Below are positions 1 through 6,793 of a stretch of DNA of 10,859 nt, piece by piece. Source of the DNA: Bacillota bacterium (GTDB lineage Bacteria > Bacillota > Dehalobacteriia > UBA4068). The notes beneath the pieces are model-generated. The model searched no databases, was not told where the DNA came from, and saw only the letters and a list, made by a program, of their open reading frames with translations. The stretch is taken from assembly GCA_009778255.1 (NCBI GenBank), contig WRKD01000159.1, forward strand, positions 1 through 10,859, given 5' to 3'. Within the stretch, counting starts at the first letter, position 1. Each line of letters opens with the position of its first letter. The position numbers and the translations under genes were made by a program.

Positions 1-53
1 GCGAGATAATCTAGAGCGCCTTTTAATAAAACAACAACCACTGCGTAATAATT

Positions 54-62
54 ATTATACCA
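54..62 (-). promoter_or_regulatory. Possible extended -10 promoter reading leftward out of the window
   Basis: On the minus strand TGGTATAAT matches an extended -10 box (TGnTATAAT). No good -35 is present at 17 bases. Two direct CCAAAAT copies lie just upstream on the same strand (63-81) and could be a regulator site. The motif would drive a gene beyond position 1, which cannot be seen. The call rests on a short AT-rich motif, so it is weak. Confidence 0.25.
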
Positions 63-119
63 TATTTTGGTTACATTTTGGTAACACTTTTTTCTGGTTT
101 AATTTTTTGCAAAAAAACA

Positions 120-166
120 AGCAAAAACGGCGCAACTGTGAATTTTGCAGTCGCGCCGTTTTTGCT
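120..166 (-). terminator. Strong bidirectional rho-independent terminator after the anti-sigma gene
   Basis: A perfect 14-bp stem pairs 120-133 with 153-166 and has a GGCGC core. A further 4-bp ACTG/CAGT stem lies near the loop. On the minus strand the stem runs into TTTTTGCTTGTTTTTTT, a classic U-tract. It sits about 140 bases past the anti-sigma stop and should end the sigma/anti-sigma transcript. The plus strand also has a T-run, so it may stop traffic in both directions. No convincing gene lies in 1-305. Confidence 0.8.
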
Positions 167-305
167 ATCAAAAATTCAATTGATACAGATAATGACGGCA
201 AGAATAGGGCAGTCATCATACTTAGGGAGGCAGATTTATTCATGTGCCCACAGGTGACATTCCATCAACAATGAAACGGTTAATTGCTGGTTTGCGCGAG
301 TATTT

Positions 306-1694
306 TTATGATTTTTGCTTTTTATGTAACCAATGCTTAATCAACAGCGCCAACACGGTCAGCCCAATAATTATCAGCACTAGCAAGGGCAGCAGGCGGG
401 CTAAGCCTACCGTAAAAGCAAAGACGCCGCCAATCAATTTATTTATACCGCTAATAAAACCTTCCCGTATATCTCCAAATAAACCAACCCACCCTCTTAA
501 ACGTACTGTTTGCGTGGAGGCATCTGGTTGATATAGGTTAACATTGATACTGGAAAGAGCGGTCATTTGATTATAGTAACGCATTTGGCCGTTTAGTTTG
601 TCGAGCTGCGTGCGTATACGCGTCAGTTCGCGCTCTACTTTTATCTGATCGTCTACAGTTTCCGCCTTATTTAGTATTTCCATAAGGCGCCGCTCTTGAG
701 TCTGGTATTGATTAAGGCGGCCCTCAACATCATAGTACTCCAAAGTGATATCTTGCGAATAAATGTTACGGCTTTCAACTTTGCCCAGGCTCTCGATTTC
801 GGTTAACGCCTCTGTAAGGCGGGAAGCTTCCACACGAAGCATTATATTTCCGCGCTGCATCTTTTCGCCATCGTAGCTAAAAGCGTCTCCGGAGACTACA
901 TAACCCCCATAGCGCGCCGCTAAATCGGTAATACGTGTATAAGCAGTGTCGAAATTATCTACTCTTAAAGATAAGTTGGCATCGCGGATGATTTTACGTT
1001 CCACTTGGCCGGCGTTCTGCGGTTCTAAAACATCTTTAGCTATTTGCGCTTCACTAATAACGCCAAAGGTATTTGTTGACCAAACCCCTTCTTCAAATGC
1101 TTCTTCGGGCAAGGCAGAGGCACTATCCGCTGTGACTGTATCAATATAAACATCTCTTTCATACAAAATTTCCGCCTCTTTATTATAATCATAGGAGTCA
1201 TAGGAATCATAGAAATTACTTTCTCGATCCAATTGTATTGCTCCTGCCATATAATAGTTAGTGTATAATTCACTGGGTGGTGGCGGCGAAGCCGGTGTAG
1301 CTGCCGGCGACGTAGATTCATTCATTACGATTGGCAGGCCTTGTATAGGGTAATCGTTGACGCGTTTAATATTGCTCCCCAGTGTAATTGCGCCAAATAC
1401 CAGTATTAAAAGGGCAGCGGCTGTTAAACCTTTAACCCAGCTGCGTTGTACAAATGAAGGTTGCTTAGGTGTGGGTTCAGCTGCCAGCTTTTCGTGCAAC
1501 GCTTGGGAAAAGCCGGGTGGCAGCTGGGCTAAAGGTAATGAGCGCAAAGATTGGCTAAGCGCTTGCCATTGCTTAACTTCGGTAGCGCAAGCGGGGCAGT
1601 TTTGCATATGCAATTCAAACTCTCTGCGGGCAGAAGCCGGCAGCGCTTCGTCAATATATGGTTGCACATACTCTTTGGCTTTAATGCATTCCAT
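306..1694 (-). CDS. Membrane anti-sigma factor with zinc-finger head and DUF4349 C-terminal domain
   Basis: Predicted to hold the adjacent ECF sigma factor inactive at the membrane until an envelope signal arrives. The 462-residue protein starts with an anti-sigma zinc finger: Cys3, then His29-x3-Cys33-x2-Cys36. A single membrane segment follows at about 88-107. The linker at 125-225 is rich in Pro, Ser, Asp and Tyr and contains YDSYDSYDY, encoded by three 9-base repeats at 1188-1214. Residues from about 231 to the end match the DUF4349 pattern: an alpha/beta part, a probable coiled coil at 320-375, and a hydrophobic segment at about 431-454 followed by a basic tail. The start overlaps the sigma gene by 14 bases with a G-rich ribosome site inside it, so the two are translationally coupled. 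Two membrane segments would put the DUF4349 body outside the cell. The ligand or stress sensed is unknown. Confidence 0.88.
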   Translation of the reverse strand: MECIKAKEYVQPYIDEALPASARREFELHMQNCPACATEVKQWQALSQSLRSLPLAQLPPGFSQALHEKLAAEPTPKQPSFVQRSWVKGLTAAALLILVFGAITLGSNIKRVNDYPIQGLPIVMNESTSPAATPASPPPPSELYTNYYMAGAIQLDRESNFYDSYDSYDYNKEAEILYERDVYIDTVTADSASALPEEAFEEGVWSTNTFGVISEAQIAKDVLEPQNAGQVERKIIRDANLSLRVDNFDTAYTRITDLAARYGGYVVSGDAFSYDGEKMQRGNIMLRVEASRLTEALTEIESLGKVESRNIYSQDITLEYYDVEGRLNQYQTQERRLMEILNKAETVDDQIKVERELTRIRTQLDKLNGQMRYYNQMTALSSINVNLYQPDASTQTVRLRGWVGLFGDIREGFISGINKLIGGVFAFTVGLARLLPLLVLIIIGLTVLALLIKHWLHKKQKS

Positions 1695-2340
1695 CTTCCA
1701 CCCCCCTTTCTCCGATTAGACGGCTTAAATGCGGATAATGTTCCGCATCGCGCAATACTTTTTCGCGCATACATTTACGGGCCCGGTTTAAGCGGGATTT
1801 TACCGTTCCTTCAGAGATATTTACCGCTGAGGCTATTTCTTGATAACTTAAACCGGATATTTCACGTAAGGTAACCACCAGGCGGTATTTAGGCGAAAGA
1901 CCGTCTATTAATGCATGTAAATAAGCTTCGGTCTCCTGCGCTAAATAAATGTTTTCCGGCATTAGAGAATAGTCGGCTACTTCGCGGTTTGCCTCGTCAT
2001 CATTGCCTTCACCAAAATCAGGAAATAAGTCTTCCTTTAATCTATAATTGCGCCGCAACATATCGCGGCAAGTATTGACACTTATACGGTAAACCCAGGT
2101 AGAAAAAGCAGCTTCCCCGCGAAATTTAGGAAGAGAACGATAAATTTTTAGCAGCACTTCTTGAGTAGTATCCGCCGCGTCTTCTACATTACCCAGCACC
2201 CTTAAAGCAATATTATAAATACGTTGTTGATACTTAAGCGTTAATTCCTCAAAGGCAGCGATATCACCCTTTTGGCTGTTTTTTATCAGCAGCCACTCTT
2301 GCGCATCTATTCCTGACGGCTTATTTATACTAAAAGCCAT
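1681..2340 (-). CDS. ECF RNA polymerase sigma factor, SigW-like
   Basis: Directs RNA polymerase to a stress regulon, probably envelope related given its membrane anti-sigma partner. The 219-residue protein has sigma region 2 at about 27-97 (ending FSTWVYRISVNTCRDMLRR) and region 4 at about 142-195 (LSPKYRLVVTLREISGLSYQEIA, then SEGTVKSRLNRAR). The two are joined by an acidic linker of about 45 residues, and regions 1 and 3 are absent, as expected for group 4 factors. The start is well supported by AAAGGAGG six bases upstream. It is the first gene of a two-gene operon with the anti-sigma factor. ECF operons are usually autoregulated, but I see no clear SigW-type promoter upstream. The exact ECF subgroup cannot be fixed by eye. 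Confidence 0.93.
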   Translation of the reverse strand: MAFSINKPSGIDAQEWLLIKNSQKGDIAAFEELTLKYQQRIYNIALRVLGNVEDAADTTQEVLLKIYRSLPKFRGEAAFSTWVYRISVNTCRDMLRRNYRLKEDLFPDFGEGNDDEANREVADYSLMPENIYLAQETEAYLHALIDGLSPKYRLVVTLREISGLSYQEIASAVNISEGTVKSRLNRARKCMREKVLRDAEHYPHLSRLIGERGVEDGMH

Positions 2341-2423
2341 AGCGGCCTCCTTTCTTTAGGCTAAGCATACCAAAATGGTTAAGGGTATAGCTAATAATAA
2401 GAATTGCCAAATACTCAAGCAAG

Positions 2424-2503
2424 TTTTTCGCCTAGCAAGGCGGAGGAGCTGAAGCGTAGCCTAAAGCTACGTGAAGCGTAGCAACGCAGCCTAGGCGGAA
2501 AAA
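2424..2503. repeat. Palindromic repeat element (REP/MITE-like)
   Basis: Outer arms TTTTTCGCCTAG (2424-2435) and CTAGGCGGAAAAA (2491-2503) pair with a single-base bulge. Inside, CGTAGC (2455-2460) pairs with GCTACG (2466-2471) across a five-base loop. TGAAGCGTAGC is also repeated directly at 2450-2460 and 2472-2482. No open frame crosses it convincingly. The layout fits a non-coding dispersed palindromic repeat. Only one full copy is in this window, so its spread is inferred. Confidence 0.65.
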
Positions 2504-2526
2504 GGGCAGCGAAGATGGTGATGAGC
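2499..2526 (+). repeat. 28-base inverted repeat, left copy (5' of the TPR gene)
   Basis: This segment, AAAAAGGGCAGCGAAG onward to GAGC, is identical over 28 bases to the reverse complement of 4167-4194. Similarity continues with a shared GTATTT at 2529-2534. It joins the right arm of the palindromic repeat at 2424-2503, so it is probably part of one larger element. Confidence 0.85.
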
Positions 2527-2694
2527 GGGTATTTAGAGGCGCCCTTAATATTTTGAGTTTGTTACCGCTGCTTAAGGCTAAATACTTGGATTATAGAGCA
2601 GAAGGTTTTAACCATTTAATTATAGTTTAGCGCAGATACGAGGATTTTGCAAGGTAATTTATAACCATGTTCACTATAATAGTTGTTAATACCG

Positions 2695-2723
2695 TTGACA
2701 AATAGACAAAAATAGTATATTAT
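2695..2723 (+). promoter_or_regulatory. Near-consensus sigma-A promoter of the TPR gene
   Basis: TTGACA (2695-2700), a 17-base spacer and TATTAT (2718-2723) match the housekeeping consensus at 11 of 12 positions. Transcription would start near 2730, giving a leader of about 40 bases before the ATG at 2770. The TPR gene is therefore probably transcribed on its own by the housekeeping polymerase. Confidence 0.8.
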
Positions 2724-2769
2724 AAGAATAAGCGGAAATAGAATTACATACATGAAAGGAGGGCTGGCT

Positions 2770-4071
2770 ATGAACAACAAAAATGGTACATTATTTGATA
2801 TTCAAGATCATACTGCCGCTGCAATCAAGCGTATAAAAATGGAAAGCGCTCGGCAGTTGTTGAATATTTGCGCTTATTTGGCGCCGGAAGGGATACCCCT
2901 TTCTATGCTGCGTGAAGGCCGTTATAGCATGCCTGTTCCTTTAAGCGGAACTTTAATGAACACGCCCAGTCTAAACAAAACTATTGCCGAACTGAGCGCG
3001 CATTCCTTAGCCCGCAAAAAAGGTGGGTTGCTCTTCTTGCGCCGCCAAACGCAGGAAGCCGTACGGGAAGAGTTACAAAACGATACGCGTTGGTTAATCT
3101 ATTGCCTTGATATGGCATGTAGTATTTTTAAGTATAGTTATGGAAACATACGCTCTATGAGTATTTTTGAGCAAAGGGCTCTTCATGCCCTGCAAATAGC
3201 GGAATATGCCGAGGCATTGCTGAGTGAGGATGAAGAGGCATTAAAAAAAGTGGCTTTACTATATCATAACGCCGGATACGGGTATCATTTTAACGGTCAA
3301 TATAGTGAAGCGCTGGAATGGTTCAATAAAGCTTTAGCCATTCTAGAGAGAGTTCTTGGTGCAGAGCACCCGGATACAGCCAGTTTGTATAATAATATTG
3401 CGGGGGTTTATGATAATCAAGGCAATTATGCTGAAGCACTGGTATGGTATGAAAAGGCTTTAATCGGCCGCAGGAAAGCATGGGGCGCCGAGCATCCGCA
3501 AACCGCAGAAACATATAACAATATAGCCTTAGTCTACAAAAACATGGGTGAGTATGGGCAAGCCCTGGCTTGGTATGAAAAAGCCTTAGTCATTATTGAA
3601 AAAGAGCTTGGTAAAGAACACCCCGATACCGCCACTACCTATAACAATATTGCGGTGGTTTACGACAGCCAGGGGGATCATGCTAAAGCGCTGGAATGGT
3701 ATGGCAAAGCACTGGATATTCGTGAGAAGACGCTGGGAATAGAGCATCCAGATATTGCCATTACGTATAATAATATCGCCCTTATTTATAGTAGATATGG
3801 GGAATACAAAAAAGCGCTGGAATGGTTTGATAAAGCTTTGGCTATCAAAGAAAAAATCTTAGGTGTCGAGCACCCCTCTACTGCCACCACTTATAATAAT
3901 ATTGCAGCAGTTTATTATAATCAAGGCGACTATGATAAAGCTTTAGAATGTTACGACAAAAGTTATTTGGTGTTTTTGCATAAACTGGGAGAAAAACATC
4001 CTCATTCTTGTTTAGTAAAAACAAATATTGAAAAATGCCTTATGCAAATCTGCCCTGCCCAAACCGTATAA
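2770..4071 (+). CDS. TPR protein resembling the C-terminal half of a STAND (NB-ARC) ATPase
   Basis: A scaffold or sensor-type repeat protein of unknown partner. I chose the ATG at 2770 (433 residues) because AAAGGAGG at 2755-2762 is placed to serve it. An in-frame ATG at 2752 lies on top of that site and is unlikely. Residues about 162-413 form six tandem 42-residue kinesin-light-chain type TPRs with the repeated pattern TYNNIA.VY...G.Y..AL.W..KAL......G.EHP.TA. Residues about 25-102 resemble the winged-helix segment that follows NB-ARC domains in bacterial STAND proteins: LLNICAYLAPEGIPL, then LNKTIAELSAHSLARK and QEAVREEL. No Walker A or B motif and no effector domain is present, so it is either a detached STAND arm or a remnant that kept its own promoter. 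It is cytoplasmic by lack of a signal peptide. It lies between inverted 28-base repeats. Confidence 0.85.
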   Translation: MNNKNGTLFDIQDHTAAAIKRIKMESARQLLNICAYLAPEGIPLSMLREGRYSMPVPLSGTLMNTPSLNKTIAELSAHSLARKKGGLLFLRRQTQEAVREELQNDTRWLIYCLDMACSIFKYSYGNIRSMSIFEQRALHALQIAEYAEALLSEDEEALKKVALLYHNAGYGYHFNGQYSEALEWFNKALAILERVLGAEHPDTASLYNNIAGVYDNQGNYAEALVWYEKALIGRRKAWGAEHPQTAETYNNIALVYKNMGEYGQALAWYEKALVIIEKELGKEHPDTATTYNNIAVVYDSQGDHAKALEWYGKALDIREKTLGIEHPDIAITYNNIALIYSRYGEYKKALEWFDKALAIKEKILGVEHPSTATTYNNIAAVYYNQGDYDKALECYDKSYLVFLHKLGEKHPHSCLVKTNIEKCLMQICPAQTV

Positions 4072-4084
4072 ACAATAAGCTGAA

Positions 4085-4136
4085 AAGGCTGTCGCAAACG
4101 ATTATTTACACATCGTTGTGCGGCAGCCTTATTTCT
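4085..4136. terminator. Bidirectional terminator between the TPR gene and radA
   Basis: AAGGCTG (4085-4091) pairs with CAGCCTT (4124-4130). The stem continues to 4102/4112 with one G-U pair and one bulge, about 18 pairs around a short AT-rich loop. ATTTCT follows on the plus strand and TTTTC on the minus strand. It lies between convergent genes and probably serves both. Confidence 0.85.
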
Positions 4137-4166
4137 ATAAACTATTTTGGGTATCTTAAAATACTT

Positions 4167-4194
4167 GCTCATCACCATCTTCGCTGCCCTTTTT
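4167..4194 (-). repeat. 28-base inverted repeat, right copy, abutting radA
   Basis: Exact reverse complement of 2499-2526. Its outer end (the T-run at 4190-4194) overlaps the first two bases of the radA stop triplet (4193-4195), so the repeat begins exactly where radA coding ends. The palindromic part found next to the left copy is absent here, so this looks like a half element. Confidence 0.85.
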
Positions 4195-5569
4195 AATTTA
4201 GCCCTAATATAAGTAAAGCTTGTTCTAAATCGGCGGCTTCCAAGATTCGCGGGTTGTTTTTATTTGCCCCTATATCTTTATAAGAGCGCAAAGAAGTTTG
4301 ACGCGGCATAAGCGCCATGCCAAATCCAAAGGCCGCGCCTTCGCGTAAGCGGCGCGCTATTTGCCCCACTGCCCGTAATTCCCCTAATAAGCCCATTTCA
4401 CCGAATATTAGCAAGCCTTCTTCAAGTGGCTGCTCTTTTAGAGAAGAAACCACTGCGGCAGCTATCGCTAAATCTATAGCCGTATCTTCGGCACGCAAAC
4501 CGCCGGCTATATTTACATAAACGTCCCGGTTCCCCAAGCTTAAGCCCAAACGCCTTTCCAACACTGCCAGTATCATCAGCAATCTTTGCGTATCATAGCC
4601 GGCGGCCAAACGGCGGGCATTACCGAAACTGGAGGGGGCTACCAGGGCTTGCACTTCCAATAACATTGGCCGGTTGCCCTGCATAACGCAAGTGGCAGCG
4701 CTACCGGGGCGAATAATCTCTCTCCCGCTCAAGAAAAATGCCGAAGGCTGATCTAATGGCAGTAAACCTCTGCTGGTCATTTCAAATACGCCTACTTCAT
4801 TAGTAGCGCCAAAACGGTTTTTAACTGCCCGTAGCAAACGGAGCGATTGATGGCGATCTCCCTCAAAATATAGTACTGTATCTACCATATGTTCCAATAA
4901 GCGCGGCCCGGCTATTTGCCCCTCTTTATTCACATGTCCTACCAACACCACCGAAGAGCCCATTTGCCGTGCTGCGTCTAAACAAGCAGCAGTTACCGCC
5001 CGCACTTGTGATACAGAACCTCCTGTACCGGCGAGCTCGTTATCATAGAGCGCCTGTACGCTATCGATGATAAGCAAGGAGGGGCTCAAGCGATAAGCTT
5101 CGGCAAGCGCCCGGCTTATCTCGTTTTCCGCCAGCAACAGAATACATTCGTTCACTGTTTGTAAGCGTTGGGCCCGCGCTTGTATTTGTTGCAGGCTTTC
5201 TTCGCCGCTCACATATAGGGTAAGACCAGTTTGCGCAAGCCCGTGAGCCAATTGCAGCAAGAGTGTGCTTTTACCAATACCCGGTTCTCCGGCTAGTAAA
5301 AGTGAAGAACCTGCCGCCAGACCGCCTCCCAGCACATTATCTAATTCAGACAAGCCAGTTTGTTTACGATCTTGCGCTGCGCCTTCTAGCACTGCTAAAG
5401 GCGTAGCTTGCATAATTGGCCGGGAAGGCTTGGTGTAACCGGCGCTTTCTTTTACCAGCCGCTCTTCTATTAGAGTGTTCCACTCGCCACAATGTGGGCA
5501 TTTCCCCTGCCAGCGTATACTTTCCCCTCCGCAGGAAGAGCAAAAAAACACAGTTTTCACTTTTGCCAT
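4193..5569 (-). CDS. radA: DNA repair protein RadA (Sms)
   Basis: RecA-like ATPase that helps branch migration and processing of recombination intermediates in DNA repair and transformation. The start at 5569 (458 residues, the usual family length) follows CAGGAGT; an upstream in-frame ATG at 5617 lacks family sequence. In order: a four-cysteine zinc finger (C10-x2-C13, C24-x2-C27), Walker A GEPGIGKST (94-102), Walker B LLIIDS (165-170), the RadA signature KNRFG (250-254), and a C-terminal Lon-protease-like domain from about 335. All key motifs are intact. In many Bacillota radA lies near clpC and disA, but here its visible neighbours are a TPR gene and an accessory region. A hairpin GTGGGC/GCCCAC (5594-5610) lies in the leader. 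Confidence 0.97.
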   Translation of the reverse strand: MAKVKTVFFCSSCGGESIRWQGKCPHCGEWNTLIEERLVKESAGYTKPSRPIMQATPLAVLEGAAQDRKQTGLSELDNVLGGGLAAGSSLLLAGEPGIGKSTLLLQLAHGLAQTGLTLYVSGEESLQQIQARAQRLQTVNECILLLAENEISRALAEAYRLSPSLLIIDSVQALYDNELAGTGGSVSQVRAVTAACLDAARQMGSSVVLVGHVNKEGQIAGPRLLEHMVDTVLYFEGDRHQSLRLLRAVKNRFGATNEVGVFEMTSRGLLPLDQPSAFFLSGREIIRPGSAATCVMQGNRPMLLEVQALVAPSSFGNARRLAAGYDTQRLLMILAVLERRLGLSLGNRDVYVNIAGGLRAEDTAIDLAIAAAVVSSLKEQPLEEGLLIFGEMGLLGELRAVGQIARRLREGAAFGFGMALMPRQTSLRSYKDIGANKNNPRILEAADLEQALLILGLN

Positions 5570-6010
5570 AGAATACTCCTGAAATGAACCAAGGTGGGCT
5601 GCGCGCCCACAACCCAATCGTAAACGTCTATATTTGCATAGCCGGTAATCGTAATAGCTTCTTGGTGGAATCTAAAACACTCAAAAATCTTGCAAATCAT
5701 AAACGGAGAATAGAATTTACATCGCCATCCCTTGGCATTTTCTTACATCTTATACTATCTGTCACTGGTTTTCAAGTAAATTGATTTCACTTTAAACCTA
5801 CTGCTTAAGCCCTGTTATAAATAGCTTTTTGTTCTGCCTCTAATTCAGTTTTGGGGAAACTCAAAAATCGGTTACATTGACGGATATGAGCGAATGATTA
5901 CCCCGCTCACAAAACAGCAAAGAACTATACTATCAATCCTTGGCGTACCACTTGATGCGCTCGATTGTGTTTGTTAGATGTTTACTATAAAAATATATAG
6001 AATTTAGGTT
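5570..6010. other. Intergenic stretch with no supported gene
   Basis: Holds the radA leader with a 6-bp hairpin (5594-5610), then AT-rich sequence. On the plus strand 5826-5977 is open for 50 codons and contains MITPLTKQQRTILSILGVPL from an ATG at 5894, which looks protein-like but has no ribosome site. On the minus strand the frame of the immunity gene stays open for 23 codons past its TAG, to a TGA near 5940, ending in TIERIKWYAKD. Either may be a gene fragment, and neither matches a family I can name. A palindrome AATTTAG-GTT-CTAAATT (6001-6017) overlaps the immunity stop and could be a weak terminator. Confidence 0.4.
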
Positions 6011-6793
6011 CTAAATTATAGACTTGTCAATTATTTCTGAATTATCAAAATGTGGCGTTTTTCTCCTTCGAACTTGTTGTTCTATTGACATAAAGCCGAT
6101 ATTATTTTCAATTTTTTCGAATTGAAAAAACCAATCTGCGCCAATTCTATCCATTATAGTTTTACGAAAGCTTAAGTCGCCTAGTTTCTCATCATTTGGC
6201 GTTTCAGTTAAGATAATCCGCGCTCCATGACCAACAGACACATGATCATCTGGCAAATGGAAATCCTTTTCCTGCAAATAAGGAGTACCAAAATAATTAA
6301 CCCACATTAAACCACGAAGTCCATCATAGATATTTCCAAGAGACACCGAACCTCTCTTTTTCTGTAAAAATATTTTAGTTAAATCTTTTAAGCTTTCTGT
6401 AATAAACCCATATACCGCTTCAGACCAAAGGAATAGATCATCACCTAACTGTATTAATTTGTTAATATCATATTTGTTTTTGGGTATATTTAGCCATAAA
6501 TGCACACCATTAAGATATTTTAAGTTAGGATGAACATTCAAAAACCATGAAGCCATTCCAGAAAAACTAAAATCCTTTTTACCTCTAAATATAAAACAAC
6601 AATGCAAGGATTTTGTTCCCCTTCCTTTCCATATTTTAGGGAAACTATTTAGGTCAAATTCTTTTCGCACTGGTTCAAACTCACCGGCTTTTTCGATTAT
6701 AAGCCCATAATCTGATAATATTTCAAGTAATTTTTCTCCTCTTGATAAATCACTTAAGTCTTTTAAGGTATTAAATGAAAATGTTATCCTCAT
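6011..6793 (-). CDS. Probable immunity protein for the adjacent RHS toxin
   Basis: Probably neutralises the nuclease-type toxin encoded just upstream. The assignment is mainly positional. The start ATG shares four bases with the toxin stop (ATGA) and has GGAGG eight bases upstream inside the toxin gene, the usual coupling of a polymorphic toxin with its antidote. The 260-residue protein has no signal peptide or membrane segment and is rich in aromatics. Two blocks stand out: LNGVHLWLNIP (about 94-104) and GLRGLMWVNYFGTPYL (about 160-175), followed by an ILTETP strand. This recalls Imm52-type immunity proteins, but I cannot confirm the family. The frame is intact although the toxin is broken, which suggests selection to keep immunity or very recent toxin loss. 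Confidence 0.6.
   Translation of the reverse strand: MRITFSFNTLKDLSDLSRGEKLLEILSDYGLIIEKAGEFEPVRKEFDLNSFPKIWKGRGTKSLHCCFIFRGKKDFSFSGMASWFLNVHPNLKYLNGVHLWLNIPKNKYDINKLIQLGDDLFLWSEAVYGFITESLKDLTKIFLQKKRGSVSLGNIYDGLRGLMWVNYFGTPYLQEKDFHLPDDHVSVGHGARIILTETPNDEKLGDLSFRKTIMDRIGADWFFQFEKIENNIGFMSIEQQVRRRKTPHFDNSEIIDKSII

Larger units (their letters stand above)
2341..2694. other. Divergent intergenic region with repeat elements
   Basis: This gap separates the leftward sigma operon from the rightward TPR gene. It holds the sigma ribosome site at its left edge, a small ACCA-AAA-TGGT palindrome near 2370, the palindromic repeat at 2424-2503 and one arm of the 28-base inverted repeat (2499-2526). From 2550 to 2690 the sequence is AT-rich with no open frame that looks coding. 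Confidence 0.6.

Noticed and set aside
12..28. TAGAGCGCCTTTTAATA resembles 2533-2548 at the end of the palindromic repeat
   Set aside because: The match has a gap and a mismatch over about 17 bases and no other part of the element is present, so chance similarity is likely.
2..271. Plus-strand frame open from the window edge for about 90 codons, ending at a TGA near 270
   Set aside because: It runs straight through the strong terminator hairpin at 120-166, matches no family I know and has no visible start. Probably chance in AT-rich sequence, though a fragment entering from outside cannot be ruled out.
5594..5610. GTGGGC/GCCCAC hairpin as a terminator or riboswitch for radA
   Set aside because: It lies in the radA leader but has no T-run or conserved aptamer around it. 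Six base pairs with a five-base loop is too little to claim regulation.
5826..5977. Open plus-strand stretch containing MITPLTKQQRTILSILGVPL
   Set aside because: It looks protein-like but is only 27 codons from its ATG, with no ribosome site and no recognised family. Noted under the intergenic entry instead of being called a gene.
5938..6010. In-frame continuation past the immunity stop, ending TIERIKWYAKD
   Set aside because: Twenty-three open codons after one TAG is not enough to claim readthrough or a longer gene, and there is no recoding signal.
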